64,000 bases of DNA from Chitinophaga lutea. GTDB taxonomy: Bacteria; Bacteroidota; Bacteroidia; Chitinophagales; Chitinophagaceae. Positions 18,640-28,679 of the stretch are shown piece after piece. The position numbers and the translations under genes were made by a program. How positions within the stretch are numbered: position 1 is the stretch's first letter; each line of letters opens with the position of its first letter. The stretch lies in NCBI RefSeq assembly GCF_003813775.1, contig NZ_RPDH01000001.1, positions 1,984,001 to 2,048,000 of the forward strand. The letters run 5' to 3'. Under the pieces are notes generated by a model. It saw only the letters and a list, made by a program, of their open reading frames with translations. It had not been told where the DNA came from and ran no database searches.

Positions 18640-18827
18640 GGGTTAAAATATTGCAAAAATAATACATGGTAATTATCGGGATCCGGGTTGCGGTATTTTC
18701 CGTAACTTGTATAATAGGTAAAATGCCACTCCAAAATCAATCCCGTTATACGGAAGCTCCGCCGCAACGCAACCCCTAAATGAACCGAAAGCCATACGTA
18801 TGGCGAGATTGACAACAATTAACCTGC

Positions 18828-21788
18828 ATGAAAAAAAACAGCAGCCCCATTATCATTGTTTTTGTTGCTGCCATCGTTTCCGTCACCTGGTTTGCCTGGC
18901 AAGCCTGGACCGCCGATGCCGACGTTATCCGGATCAATGAGCGCGTGCGCCTTGCCAACGACAAAATCCGCCAGCTGGAGCAGGTGGCTTATATGGTCAA
19001 AACACTCGAATCGGCCGTCAGGGGTTACGTGATCACGGGCGATACGGGATTTCTCGTGCGGGAAGACCAGCTCGAAACGCAGCTCCGGGCCCCGGTGCAG
19101 AACCTCCTGATCATGACCCGGGGAGACGCCGCGGCGGAGATGCAGATGGATTCTCTTAAAGCAGCCGTGTTAAAGCGGATCGTGCTCTACAACTACCTCA
19201 TCGACGCCGCCCGCGACAATCCCGTGATGGCGGGCGCCATGATCCAGACGAAAAGAACACCCGCGCCGGCAGACGGGCTGATGCAGCTCATCGACCGCAA
19301 CCTGCAGCGGGAACACGCGGCCCTCAGCCACCTGCTGGGCACCCAATGGTTCAACCGCAGCCCCTTCCTGCCTTCCATCATCGGCAGCATCGTGGCCGCC
19401 ATCATATTGCTGGCGGGCCTCTACCGCATCGCATCGAACCTCCGCAAGGTGCAGGCATCCGAAAAGCAATTGCGCACCAGCGAGGAAAAATACCGCCAGC
19501 TCATCGACGATGCGAGCGCCACCCTGTTTACCACCAACCGTGGCGGCTTCTTCACCTACGTCAATAAAAAAGCATTCGAGCTTACCGGCTATACGGCGCA
19601 GGAACTGATCGGCAAACAATACGGTATACTCGTAGACTCGTATGTACAGCGGGAGCTGCGGGAGTTTTATGAGAACCAGTCGTTTTCCGGTCCCACGGAA
19701 ACCACCATGGAATTTCCCATCCGCATGAAAAACGGGAAAAAGAAATGGGTGGAACAGCACGTGGCCCTCGTGGAAAAAAACGGGATGTTCATGGGTTTTC
19801 AATGTGTGGTGAAGGATATCCATCATAAAAGGGAAGCCGACGAAAGGCTCACGGAAACCAAAAACGAAATGGACATCCTGCACCGCCGGCTCGAATCCAT
19901 TCTCGACAACACCACTTCCATTATTTTCATCAAAGACGTGCACGGCAAATACCTGCTGGTGAACCGGCGGTTCGAGGAGGTGTTCGGCATCTCCCAGAAA
20001 GAGATCATCGGCCGCTCGGATAAAGACTTTCCCAATATCCTCCATCCCGGCAACCATGCGCTGACGGACCGTACGGTGATCATGTACGAAAAACCCCAGG
20101 AAATCGAAGACACTATCGAGATCAACAACGAAACGCATTATTTTTTCATCAATAAATTCCCGCTCCGCGATCACCAGCTGCGGGTGTACGGGCTTTGCGG
20201 CATCGCAACGGACATCACCCAGCGCATCGAAGTGGAAAACAAACTGGTGGAATCGCGCCGGAAAACGGAAAACGCCAAACGGGCGCAGGAAGTGTTCATG
20301 GCCAACATGAGCCACGAGCTGCGCACCCCGCTGAACGGTATCATTGGCGTCACCAACCTGATGCAGCAGATGGAAGGCAACCCGCAGCTGAAAGAATATG
20401 TCAGTGACATCCGCGAATCCGCCAACAACCTGCTGGTGCTGGTAGACGACCTGCTCGATTTCTCGCGCATCCGCACGGGTCAGCTCCACCTTGCCAAGGT
20501 GGATTTTGATCCCCGCCATGTGATACTCCGCGTAATCGGTAAACATCGCGAGCGCGCCGAAGCCAAAGGGCTGGCGATGCACTGCGACCTTGCCGACGGC
20601 GTCAAAAACCACGTAATGGGCGACCCCACGCGGCTCAACCAGATACTCGACAACCTGCTCGACAATGCCGTGAAATTCACGGAGACAGGGGAAGTGCGCC
20701 TGTCGGTGCGCGTGGCCGCCGCCAACGAAAAAAACACCATGCTGTACTTCGAGGTGCAGGACACCGGTGTAGGTATTCCCGAAGACCTGCTGCACGACCT
20801 CGGCGAAGGGTTCTCGCAGCTGCAGGGCGGCAACGACCGCAAGCACAGCGGCACCGGGCTGGGCCTTGCACTCACCCGCCAGCTGATTCTCCTGCAGCAC
20901 GGTAAAATCGATATTCATCATAACCCCGGCGGCGGCACCATTGTGCGGTTCGCCATTCCTTTCAGCCGCAGTTTCCATGTACCGGAGCAACCCGCCACCG
21001 GGCCGGCACGCCCGCCGCTGGAAGGCCGCAACATTCTGCTGGCGGAAGACAACCTCATCAACCAGAAAGTGGCCATCCGCACCCTGCAGCAGGCCGGCGC
21101 CACCGTCACCCTCGCCGAAAACGGCCTCGAGGCCCTGCGCAAACTCGCCGAAACCAATTTCGACTGTGTGCTGATGGACATCCAGATGCCGGAAATGGAC
21201 GGTCTCAGCGCCACCCGTAAGATCCGCAGCATGGGCTCCGGCATCCCCATCATCGCCATGACGGCCTCCGCGCTCCGCGGCGACCGCGAGCGCTGCCTGC
21301 TCTGCGGGATGAACGAATACATCTCCAAACCTTTCCGGCCGGACGATCTGTTCGGTAAAATACAGGAAGTGCTGGGGGAACGGGAACCCTCCCTCACCGG
21401 CTTCATCACCGCCTCCCATCCCGACCCATCGGGCAGGCCGAGGATCGATCTCGTCTATCTCCGCAACATCGTGGAAGACGATAAAGATTATCTGCTGGAT
21501 GTATTGGGTATTTTCGTGGAGTGCACGGAAGGTATGTTCAAACACCTGCTGAACAGCGCGCGGCACGGCGAATGGGAAGAAACGAGCCGCCACGCCAGCC
21601 TGCTGCGCAACAGCCTCATGATCGTCAAAATCCATCCCCTCTCCGAGATGATACAGCACATCGAGCAACATGCGCGCAGCCGCAGCAACCTCGACAGTAT
21701 TGTGCCCAACATTCATCTGGCCGTTAAAATCTACAATGATGCGCAGGTAGCCCTGCGGCGGGAGATGGAAGAAATCCGCAATAATTGA
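18828..21788 (+). CDS. Hybrid sensor histidine kinase (CHASE3-PAS-PAS-HisKA-HATPase-REC-HPt-like)
   Basis: 986 residues. A TM helix at about 7-25, a CHASE3-like periplasmic domain (about 35-180) and a second TM at about 187-205 are followed by two PAS domains (about 215-335 and 350-470). The kinase core has HisKA (MANMSHELRTPLNG, near residue 500) and HATPase_c (N box QILDNLLDNAVKF; G box KHSGTGLGLAL). A receiver domain follows (about 735-855; phosphoacceptor D in CVLMDIQMPEMDG; K in YISKPF). The last 100 residues look like a degenerate HPt domain: the core reads HASLLRNS, with His922 shifted from the canonical position. The gene stands alone, and the stimulus is unknown. Confidence 0.92.
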   Translation: MKKNSSPIIIVFVAAIVSVTWFAWQAWTADADVIRINERVRLANDKIRQLEQVAYMVKTLESAVRGYVITGDTGFLVREDQLETQLRAPVQNLLIMTRGDAAAEMQMDSLKAAVLKRIVLYNYLIDAARDNPVMAGAMIQTKRTPAPADGLMQLIDRNLQREHAALSHLLGTQWFNRSPFLPSIIGSIVAAIILLAGLYRIASNLRKVQASEKQLRTSEEKYRQLIDDASATLFTTNRGGFFTYVNKKAFELTGYTAQELIGKQYGILVDSYVQRELREFYENQSFSGPTETTMEFPIRMKNGKKKWVEQHVALVEKNGMFMGFQCVVKDIHHKREADERLTETKNEMDILHRRLESILDNTTSIIFIKDVHGKYLLVNRRFEEVFGISQKEIIGRSDKDFPNILHPGNHALTDRTVIMYEKPQEIEDTIEINNETHYFFINKFPLRDHQLRVYGLCGIATDITQRIEVENKLVESRRKTENAKRAQEVFMANMSHELRTPLNGIIGVTNLMQQMEGNPQLKEYVSDIRESANNLLVLVDDLLDFSRIRTGQLHLAKVDFDPRHVILRVIGKHRERAEAKGLAMHCDLADGVKNHVMGDPTRLNQILDNLLDNAVKFTETGEVRLSVRVAAANEKNTMLYFEVQDTGVGIPEDLLHDLGEGFSQLQGGNDRKHSGTGLGLALTRQLILLQHGKIDIHHNPGGGTIVRFAIPFSRSFHVPEQPATGPARPPLEGRNILLAEDNLINQKVAIRTLQQAGATVTLAENGLEALRKLAETNFDCVLMDIQMPEMDGLSATRKIRSMGSGIPIIAMTASALRGDRERCLLCGMNEYISKPFRPDDLFGKIQEVLGEREPSLTGFITASHPDPSGRPRIDLVYLRNIVEDDKDYLLDVLGIFVECTEGMFKHLLNSARHGEWEETSRHASLLRNSLMIVKIHPLSEMIQHIEQHARSRSNLDSIVPNIHLAVKIYNDAQVALRREMEEIRNN

Positions 21789-21902
21789 CCGCTCGCCTGT
21801 GATGGGGCTATTCCCACGTAGTGTTCACTCCCATATGCTACGAATGCATCGGCACTTCGAACCGGAAGCCGTAACCTTTCCTGGCGAATGGGAAGAGAAA
21901 AT

Positions 21903-23582
21903 TTACGCACCCGTATGCAGCGGCAGCTCGAACCAGAAGCGGCTGCCCTTTCCCGGTGTGCTGTTCACGCCGATGGTGCCGCCCTGCGCTTCAATGAATT
22001 CCTTCGCGATCGCCAGTCCCAGCCCGCTGCCCTTGGCATCTTCGGAGCCGGGTACCTGGAAGAAACGTTCAAATATCTTGTTGCGGAAAGCGGGGTCGAT
22101 GCCTTTGCCGGCATCCTTGACGCTGAAGGCGAGTTTGTTGGTGCCGGTAGGCTGTACGGCCAGTTCCACGTCTGCATCGGGCGGTGAATACCGGATGGCG
22201 TTGGTGAGCAGGTTCACCAGCACCCAGGCGCTCTTTTCCGCGTCCGCCGCCACTTTCGGGGCGTCGGGCGCCAGGTCCGTGCGGATATGGATGCGCCGGG
22301 CTTCGGCTTCCTTGCGCACGGTATCGAGTGCGTACTGTACGATCTCGGCGGGGTTTACGGGTTGAATCTGCAGCTGGATGTTGCCGTTTTCGGCGCGGGA
22401 AAAATCGAGCAGTTCGCTCACCATGCGTATCATGCGCCGGTTGTCCTGCCGGATGCTGTCGATCAGTTCCTTCTGTTCGGTGCTGAGGGCGCCGGAGCGC
22501 TCATCGTCGAGCAGCGTCAGGCTGAGGTCGGTGGCGGCCAGCGGCGTTTTCAGTTCGTGGGAAATGGTGGCGATGAACTGTGTTTTCGCCAGGTCTATTT
22601 CGCGGTAGGTAGTGATATTTTTGAGGATAATGATATGGCCGATCTTTTCGTGCTCGTAGTGGATGTCGGCCGTTTCGCGGGTGAAAAAACTCTCCCTTCC
22701 GTTCACGACGATTTTCACGTGGCCGTTTTCCTGGCTGCCCAGCAGGTACTGCATGAGGTCGTTTTGCCGGGCGATCTCCGCCGCTGGGCGGCCCGCCACG
22801 TTGCTCTCATCCATATTCAGCAATTGCAGCGCTTCCGCGTTGGCGAACAGTACGATGCCTTTGGTATCGATGCCGATGGTGGCATCCTTGAGGCTGCCGA
22901 TCACTGCTTCCGCCCGTTTCTTTTCAAACATGATGCGGGCGAGGTTGCTGTGCTCGTATTCGTCGAGTTTTTGCGCCATGGTGTTGAATGCGGTGGCCAG
23001 TTCCCCGAACTCGTCGCCGGACTTGAAATACAACCGCTGCCCGTAGTTTCTGCCGGCCACGGCTTTGATGCCTTCGGTGAGCTCGCGGATGGGGTTGGCC
23101 ACGTAACCGGGGAAGTTGTACACGAAAGTGATGCCCAGCAAAAAACAGAGACCGCTGATGATCGAGATGTACAACACCGCTTTGTCGGCGATGGCTTTGG
23201 TGCGTTCGTGTTTCCGTACGATGGCCGTCATGTTCAGTTCCATCACCTCATACAGGTCTGCGCGGAGCTGCGGCAGCTGCATCGAATCGGTGGCGTGTTT
23301 CCGCAGGTTGGCGGTAGCAGCGGCTTCACCCGGCTCCGTTACGTTTTTTTCCTGCAATTGCAGGTTTTGCAGGAACACGCCGGTGTTGACAGGCTGCTCA
23401 TCGAGCGCCTTCAGCATGTTCTTCGCGTATTCCAGCGATTCGTAGTTATCCTGCAAAATGGAACGCGCCTCGCTGTTGACACGGCTGATGTAATAATAGC
23501 CCAGCACGCTTACCAGCAGGAGCATGCAAAAGAGGAATAATACCCCGAGTGTGATCTTTGATTTGAGCCGGAGCCTTGTCAT
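21903..23582 (-). CDS. Histidine kinase of the kdp system (HAMP-PAS-HisKA-HATPase)
   Basis: 559 residues. TM helices at about 10-30 and 147-165 flank a helical sensor domain. A HAMP linker (NPIRELTEGIKAVAGRNYGQRL), a PAS domain (about 235-325), HisKA with phosphoacceptor H in ATISHELKTPLAAT and HATPase_c (G box GSGLGLAIAKEF) follow. Its ATG overlaps the stop of the upstream KdpD-like gene by ATGA. In many Bacteroidota the KdpD sensor is split this way: a soluble N-terminal KdpD/Usp protein and a separate membrane kinase. It would phosphorylate the NtrC-type regulator at 31063-32406 in response to K+ limitation (inference from context). Confidence 0.88.
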   Translation of the reverse strand: MTRLRLKSKITLGVLFLFCMLLLVSVLGYYYISRVNSEARSILQDNYESLEYAKNMLKALDEQPVNTGVFLQNLQLQEKNVTEPGEAAATANLRKHATDSMQLPQLRADLYEVMELNMTAIVRKHERTKAIADKAVLYISIISGLCFLLGITFVYNFPGYVANPIRELTEGIKAVAGRNYGQRLYFKSGDEFGELATAFNTMAQKLDEYEHSNLARIMFEKKRAEAVIGSLKDATIGIDTKGIVLFANAEALQLLNMDESNVAGRPAAEIARQNDLMQYLLGSQENGHVKIVVNGRESFFTRETADIHYEHEKIGHIIILKNITTYREIDLAKTQFIATISHELKTPLAATDLSLTLLDDERSGALSTEQKELIDSIRQDNRRMIRMVSELLDFSRAENGNIQLQIQPVNPAEIVQYALDTVRKEAEARRIHIRTDLAPDAPKVAADAEKSAWVLVNLLTNAIRYSPPDADVELAVQPTGTNKLAFSVKDAGKGIDPAFRNKIFERFFQVPGSEDAKGSGLGLAIAKEFIEAQGGTIGVNSTPGKGSRFWFELPLHTGA

Positions 23583-24685
23583 GACAGTATGATCAGGTCA
23601 ATTTCATGAGAAGATAAGGTTTTCAGCAACTGCGAAAAAGTATTTGTGCGCAAAATAATGCCAAACAGGCTGATATGCGGCTTGCCGATACAAACCGTGG
23701 TGATGTCTTTTTCGCGTGCGGTTTGCATGATGGCTTCCGCAATGTCGGACGCCTGTACCCGGATGACTTCGGCCCCCAGCTCCGTAGCCAATTTCAGGTT
23801 ATTGATGAGGTGCCGCTGGTTGGCCAGGTTGATGCGCCCCACGCTTTCGCGCGGCGTTTGCACGTAGAGCACGTACCAGTCGCCATGATAATACGCCGCC
23901 AGCCTCGCCGTTTTGCGGATGACCTTGCGCGAGATTTCCTCATTGCTCGAAATACAGGCCAGGAAACGCTCGTGGCGCATCTGCTGGCTGCGGGGAATTT
24001 CCGTTTCCACTTTCCGCTCCACTTGCGAGGCCACTTCTTTCAGCGCCAGTTCCCGCAGCTGGAGTATCTTTTCCGCCTGGAAAAAATTCTGGAGGGCGGT
24101 TTCTACTTTGCTTTCGTCGTAGATCTTGCCTTCTTTGAGGCGGGTGATCAGTTCGTCGGCCGTCAGGTCGATGTTCACCACTTCGTCCGCCAGCTGCAGC
24201 ATACTGTCCGGCACCCGCTCCTGCACCTCGATGCCGGTGATGGCTTTCACCTGCTGGTTGATGCTTTCCATGTGCTGGATGTTGACCGCCGAAATCACGT
24301 TGATGCCGGCCTGCAGCAGCTCCACCACATCCTGCCAGCGTTTCTCATTTTTGGAGCCGGGGATGTTGGTATGCGCCAGTTCGTCCACCACCACCCATTC
24401 CGGCGCCAGCAGCAAAATGGCGTTGAGGTCCATCTCTTCCAGCATCTTGCCTTTGTAAAACGCCTGCCGCCGCGGCACGATGGGCAGGCCGTCTATCAGG
24501 GCGGCCGTTTCCTGACGGCCATGCGTTTCGATGTACCCTACCAGCACATGTTTGCCCTTGCGCAGCAGCGAGTGGGCTTCCTGCAGCATGCGGTAGCTCT
24601 TGCCCACGCCGGCGCTCATCCCGATGTAAATCTTGAATGCGCCCATGCCGGCTTTGCCGGAAGAATGTGAAAAACCCTGCACCAT
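23579..24685 (-). CDS. kdpD: KdpD N-terminal sensor protein with Usp-like domain, lacking the kinase
   Basis: 368 residues from the chosen ATG at 24685; an upstream in-frame extension to 24799 would overlap the porin gene and looks non-coding. The KdpD domain has the P-loop YIGMSAGVGKSYRML, then HGRQET and VVDELAHTNIPGS. A universal-stress-like domain (about 245-368, VCIGKPHISLFGIILR) follows. The membrane, GAF and kinase parts of classical KdpD are absent and are supplied by the downstream kinase, whose start overlaps this stop (ATGA). It likely senses K+ or turgor-related ligands in the cytoplasm and modulates the kinase. Confidence 0.9.
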   Translation of the reverse strand: MVQGFSHSSGKAGMGAFKIYIGMSAGVGKSYRMLQEAHSLLRKGKHVLVGYIETHGRQETAALIDGLPIVPRRQAFYKGKMLEEMDLNAILLLAPEWVVVDELAHTNIPGSKNEKRWQDVVELLQAGINVISAVNIQHMESINQQVKAITGIEVQERVPDSMLQLADEVVNIDLTADELITRLKEGKIYDESKVETALQNFFQAEKILQLRELALKEVASQVERKVETEIPRSQQMRHERFLACISSNEEISRKVIRKTARLAAYYHGDWYVLYVQTPRESVGRINLANQRHLINNLKLATELGAEVIRVQASDIAEAIMQTAREKDITTVCIGKPHISLFGIILRTNTFSQLLKTLSSHEIDLIILS

Positions 24686-24761
24686 GTACAAGCGGTTGAA
24701 CCGCCAGGGGGCCGCCCGGCCTGAAAACCGGAACAGCCCCGCTGGTGGTTGCGTATGAAAT

Positions 24762-25829
24762 TTAAAATGAAACTGCCAGTGATGCGGTAACGGCCGCATT
24801 CCCGTTCTTCAGTTCCTTGTTTTTGGTAAATATCTCGTCTTTGCTGTTGTAGAGTTTGCCTTCTATTCTGAACAGCACATTGCTGACAGGCGCCACGTCG
24901 AAGTTCAGGGAGCAGCCGCTGGTCCTGAACCCGTTGGGTGTGCCGGTGGCAACGATCACACCGTTCTCGTCGTTGAAATATTCGTACCGGCCGGCGACGG
25001 CGATTTTATCGGTAAAGGCGTAGCGGGCTATCACCGTGGGGCTGTACCAGTTGTTCATATCGCTTTCGCCTTTTGTTTGCTGTTCCAGGCCGTAGTCGAA
25101 TCCTGCGATGAGGCTGAATTTGTCCGTGATATTGAAAATGCCGTACACGTCGTTGAAATAACGCATCTGCCTTACGGAGTCCGGTTTGTCGTTGCCGATG
25201 AAGGTGCTCCAGTTCAGCGTCACTTTGCTGCTGGGTTTAAAGGTCAGCTGTGTGCCGAAGGCGGGCGTCTGGTTGGCGTCCGGCCGTTTGATGCGTTGCC
25301 AGCCGTTAAGATACATGGCGGCCACTGTCCACTTTTCGTTCGACCAGGTGATTTTTGCGCCGGCCTCGTAATAGGGTGAGTTCTCCGCCATCAGGCTGCG
25401 GGTAAGTGTAAAGCAGTCTTTCGAAATGGCGCTTTCAAACCCGATGTGCGAGGGCATGATGCCCGCATCCACCCACAGATTTTTACCGATGCGCACGCCT
25501 ACGTTGGCTTCATAGATATGCCGGATCAGCTCCTGCTCGGCGGCCATATTGTACTGCGCATAGGTGCCCGCCATCAGCGCCAGGTTGGCGCGCACACGGT
25601 CGCTGGTGTAGTTGCCTTTGAGGAAAGCCAGGTTCACGTTCAGCTCGTTGTGGCGGGAATGATTGTAGATAAACCCCGGGCGGTTGTGGTTGGCAGGCTC
25701 ATCGAAATCAAAACCGTAATAGGCTTCCACGTACCCGGAAAAGTTGAATTTCGGCGCCGGTGTTTCTTCCTGCGCCATGGTGTTCATGCACAGCAAAGCG
25801 CCGGCGGCAAACAAAAGTGTTTTTTTCAT
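24762..25829 (-). CDS. Kdp-associated outer-membrane porin (OmpL-like barrel)
   Basis: 355 residues from the Met at 25829 (MKKTLLFAAGALLC, cleavage after MAQ); a Met four codons upstream is an alternative. The mature part starts with FNFSGYVEAYYGFDFDEPA, typical of the Bacteroidota OmpL-like porin family, and alternates strand-like segments to a C-terminal SLAVSF. Located between kdpC and kdpD in the operon, it may let K+ or other ions cross the outer membrane when the high-affinity pump is induced. That role is inferred only from context. Confidence 0.82.
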   Translation of the reverse strand: MKKTLLFAAGALLCMNTMAQEETPAPKFNFSGYVEAYYGFDFDEPANHNRPGFIYNHSRHNELNVNLAFLKGNYTSDRVRANLALMAGTYAQYNMAAEQELIRHIYEANVGVRIGKNLWVDAGIMPSHIGFESAISKDCFTLTRSLMAENSPYYEAGAKITWSNEKWTVAAMYLNGWQRIKRPDANQTPAFGTQLTFKPSSKVTLNWSTFIGNDKPDSVRQMRYFNDVYGIFNITDKFSLIAGFDYGLEQQTKGESDMNNWYSPTVIARYAFTDKIAVAGRYEYFNDENGVIVATGTPNGFRTSGCSLNFDVAPVSNVLFRIEGKLYNSKDEIFTKNKELKNGNAAVTASLAVSF

Positions 25830-25979
25830 TGTATCGGTCATATAGTTAATCGCGTTATGTAAAGGTACTGCGCGCGCCCGTTCCGTGGAGGCTTTCACTC
25901 CGGAACCGGGCGCCGCCGGTACTAAATTTTCAGGGCTTTCCAGGATAGATCAGGTTAAATGGTATAGGGAGGGCTGTGA

Positions 25980-26543
25980 CTATTTCAGCTCGTCCAGCGC
26001 GATATTCAGCGCCAATACGTTCACGGTGGCCGGCCCGAACATGCCCAGCAGGGGGCCTTGGGTGTTGTCCTTCACCAGTTCCTGCAGCCGCTGTTCCGGA
26101 ATGCCGCGCAGCTTCGCGATACGGCGCACCTGCACCAGTGCGCCTGCGGGCGAAAGGTGCGGGTCGAGGCCGCTGCCGGAGGCCGTCACCAGTTCGGCGG
26201 GGATGTCTGCTTTCTGCACACCGGGGTTATGTGCCAGGAAGGTGTCGATCCGTTCCTGCACCACTTTCAGGTAATCTTCGTTGGAAGGCGCTTTATTGGA
26301 GCCCCCGGAACCGGCGGCATTGTAATCCACGGCAGACGGGCGGCCCTGGAAATACCGGTCGTCCGAAAATTGCTGCCCGATATTGGCGTAGCCCACCACT
26401 TTGCCGTTAAGCTCCACTTTCACGCCATCGCCTTTACCCGGGGCCAGTTTAGCCACGCCGGCAATCAACAGCGGGTACAACCCTGCGGTCAGCAGTACCA
26501 ATACGAGGGTGAGTTTAAGGGCCGGGAAAAAATATTGTTTCAT
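25980..26543 (-). CDS. kdpC: K+-transporting ATPase subunit KdpC
   Basis: 187 residues. One N-terminal TM helix (about 8-28) is followed by the periplasmic KdpC domain with the conserved QQFSDDRYFQGRPSAVDYNA and GSGLDPHLSP motifs. KdpC supports the KdpA-KdpB complex and aids high-affinity K+ uptake. It begins 40 bases after kdpB. Length is standard. Confidence 0.95.
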   Translation of the reverse strand: MKQYFFPALKLTLVLVLLTAGLYPLLIAGVAKLAPGKGDGVKVELNGKVVGYANIGQQFSDDRYFQGRPSAVDYNAAGSGGSNKAPSNEDYLKVVQERIDTFLAHNPGVQKADIPAELVTASGSGLDPHLSPAGALVQVRRIAKLRGIPEQRLQELVKDNTQGPLLGMFGPATVNVLALNIALDELK

Positions 26544-26583
26544 TGTAGTATATTTTTCGAAGGTCGTTGAACCTTGGTGATAA

Positions 26584-28632
26584 TTAAAAGAATATTGAAA
26601 CCAGCATATCGATCAGCTTGATGCCGATAAAGGGAATGATGACCCCGCCCACGCCGTACACCAGCAGGTTGCGGCGCAGCAGCGCACTGGCCCCGATGGG
26701 CCGGTAAGCTACCCCTTTCAGGGCCAGCGGTATCAGCAGCGGGATGATGATAGCGTTGAAGATCACCGCACTGAGGATGGCCGTTTCAGGGCTGTGCAGG
26801 TGCATGATGTTGATGCCCTGCAAGGCGGGAATGGAAGCCACGAACAGCGCGGGCACAATGGCGAAGTATTTCGCCACGTCGTTCGCAATCGAAAAGGTGG
26901 TGAGCGTACCGCGCGTCATGAGCAGCTGTTTGCCGATTTCCACGATCTCGATCAGTTTGGTGGGATCGTTATCGAGGTCCACCATGTTCCCGGCTTCTTT
27001 CGCCGCCTGCGTGCCGCTGTTCATGGCCACGCCCACGTCGGCCTGCGCCAGCGCGGGCGCATCGTTGGTACCGTCGCCCATCATGGCCACCAGCCGGCCG
27101 TTTTGCTGTTCCTTGCGGATGTAGCTCATCTTGTCTTCCGGCCTCGCCTCCGCGATAAAATCATCCACGCCTGCCTTGTTGGCGATGTATTTCGCGGTGA
27201 GAGGGTTGTCGCCGGTCACCATCACGGTTTTGACGCCCATTTTACGGAGGCGCTCAAACCGTTCCTGGATGCCGGGTTTGATGATGTCCTGCAACTCGAT
27301 CACACCGGTGATCCGGTTGTTTACGGCCACCACCAATGGCGTACCGCCATTGCCAGAAATCTGCTGCACCGTGGCGAGCGTTTCTTCCGGGAAACTGTTG
27401 CCGGCTTTGGCGGCGAGGTCGCGGATGGCGTCGTAAGCGCCCTTGCGGATACGCGTGCCGTCGGGCAGGTCGATGCCGCTGCTGCGGGTTTCGGCGGTGA
27501 ACTTTACGAAGTGCGCACCGGCTACGGACAAACCCTTCACTCTTTCCTTGCCCGCCAGTTCCACGATGGATTTGCCCTCGGGGGTATCGTCCGCCAAAGA
27601 GCTCAGTACGCTGAAGCGGATGAATTCTTCCTGCGAGTGCCCGTTAGTGGCGTAAAAATTCGTGGCTTTGCGGTTACCGATGGTGATGGTACCCGTTTTA
27701 TCGAGCAGCAGCACATCCACGTCGCCGGCGGTTTCCACGGCTTTACCCGATTTGGTGATCACGTTGGCGCGCAGGGCCCGGTCCATTCCCGCAATACCGA
27801 TGGCCGACAACAGCCCCCCGATAGTGGTGGGGATGAGGCACACGAACAGGGAGATGAACGCGGCGATGGTGATGGGCGTTTGCGCATAATCGGCAAACGG
27901 TTTCAGGGTAACACAAACAATGATGAACACGAGGGTGAAACTGGCCAGCAGAATGGTCAGCGCAATTTCGTTGGGTGTTTTCTGGCGCGATGCGCCTTCC
28001 ACCAGCGCAATCATTTTATCGAGAAAAGACTCGCCGGCGCCCGAGGTCACTTTCACCACGATGCGGTCGCTCAGTACTTTGGTGCCGCCCACCACGCTGC
28101 TTTTGTCGCCACCCGCTTCACGGATGACGGGGGCGCTTTCGCCGGTGATGGCGGATTCGTCGATGCTGGCGAGGCCTTTCACGATTTCGCCGTCGGCGGC
28201 AATGATATCGCCCGGCTCGCACAGAAAGAGGTCGCCCTTTTTGAGCTGCGAGGAGGATACCACTTTTACTTCGTCCGTAAATATTTCACCCACGGCCAGT
28301 ATTTTCTTAGCCGGCGTTTCTTCGCGGGTTTTACGCAGGCTCTCGGCCTGCGCTTTGCCCCGCGCTTCAGCGATGGCTTCCGCAAAATTCCCGAACAGCA
28401 CCGTGAGCAGCAGGATGATAAAGATGGTGAGGTTATAACCGAAACTGCCCTGTGAGGCGTCGCCGGTGAACAGGGTGAAGAGGGTCACCACCAGCATCAC
28501 CAGGGTGCCTACTTCCACCGTGAACATCACGGGGTTTTTGATGAGCAGCCGGGGATTGAGTTTCACAAAGGATTGTGCGAGGCTCTCCCTGACCAGGGCT
28601 GCGGGAAAAAGTTTATTATCGTTCGATTTCAT
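26584..28632 (-). CDS. kdpB: K+-transporting P-type ATPase subunit KdpB
   Basis: 682 residues. P-type ATPase hallmarks: phosphorylation site [15 protein letters not shown] actuator ([12 protein letters not shown]), [10 protein letters not shown] and [18 protein letters not shown] hinge motifs, and seven predicted membrane helices. KdpB hydrolyses ATP and releases into the cytoplasm the K+ that KdpA takes up. It is the third structural gene of the kdpFABC cluster and begins 47 bases after kdpA. Confidence 0.97.
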   Translation of the reverse strand: MKSNDNKLFPAALVRESLAQSFVKLNPRLLIKNPVMFTVEVGTLVMLVVTLFTLFTGDASQGSFGYNLTIFIILLLTVLFGNFAEAIAEARGKAQAESLRKTREETPAKKILAVGEIFTDEVKVVSSSQLKKGDLFLCEPGDIIAADGEIVKGLASIDESAITGESAPVIREAGGDKSSVVGGTKVLSDRIVVKVTSGAGESFLDKMIALVEGASRQKTPNEIALTILLASFTLVFIIVCVTLKPFADYAQTPITIAAFISLFVCLIPTTIGGLLSAIGIAGMDRALRANVITKSGKAVETAGDVDVLLLDKTGTITIGNRKATNFYATNGHSQEEFIRFSVLSSLADDTPEGKSIVELAGKERVKGLSVAGAHFVKFTAETRSSGIDLPDGTRIRKGAYDAIRDLAAKAGNSFPEETLATVQQISGNGGTPLVVAVNNRITGVIELQDIIKPGIQERFERLRKMGVKTVMVTGDNPLTAKYIANKAGVDDFIAEARPEDKMSYIRKEQQNGRLVAMMGDGTNDAPALAQADVGVAMNSGTQAAKEAGNMVDLDNDPTKLIEIVEIGKQLLMTRGTLTTFSIANDVAKYFAIVPALFVASIPALQGINIMHLHSPETAILSAVIFNAIIIPLLIPLALKGVAYRPIGASALLRRNLLVYGVGGVIIPFIGIKLIDMLVSIFF

Positions 28633-28679
28633 CGCTTATTTTGTTTTGTTGCGCGGGGCGTTTCACCCCGCAGATTCCG

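Noticed and set aside
19170..21716. An 848-codon open frame antisense to the hybrid kinase.
   Set aside because: Same reason: antisense shadow of a real gene in GC-rich DNA.
26794..28455. A 553-codon open frame opposite kdpB.
   Set aside because: Antisense shadow; kdpB motifs are unambiguous.
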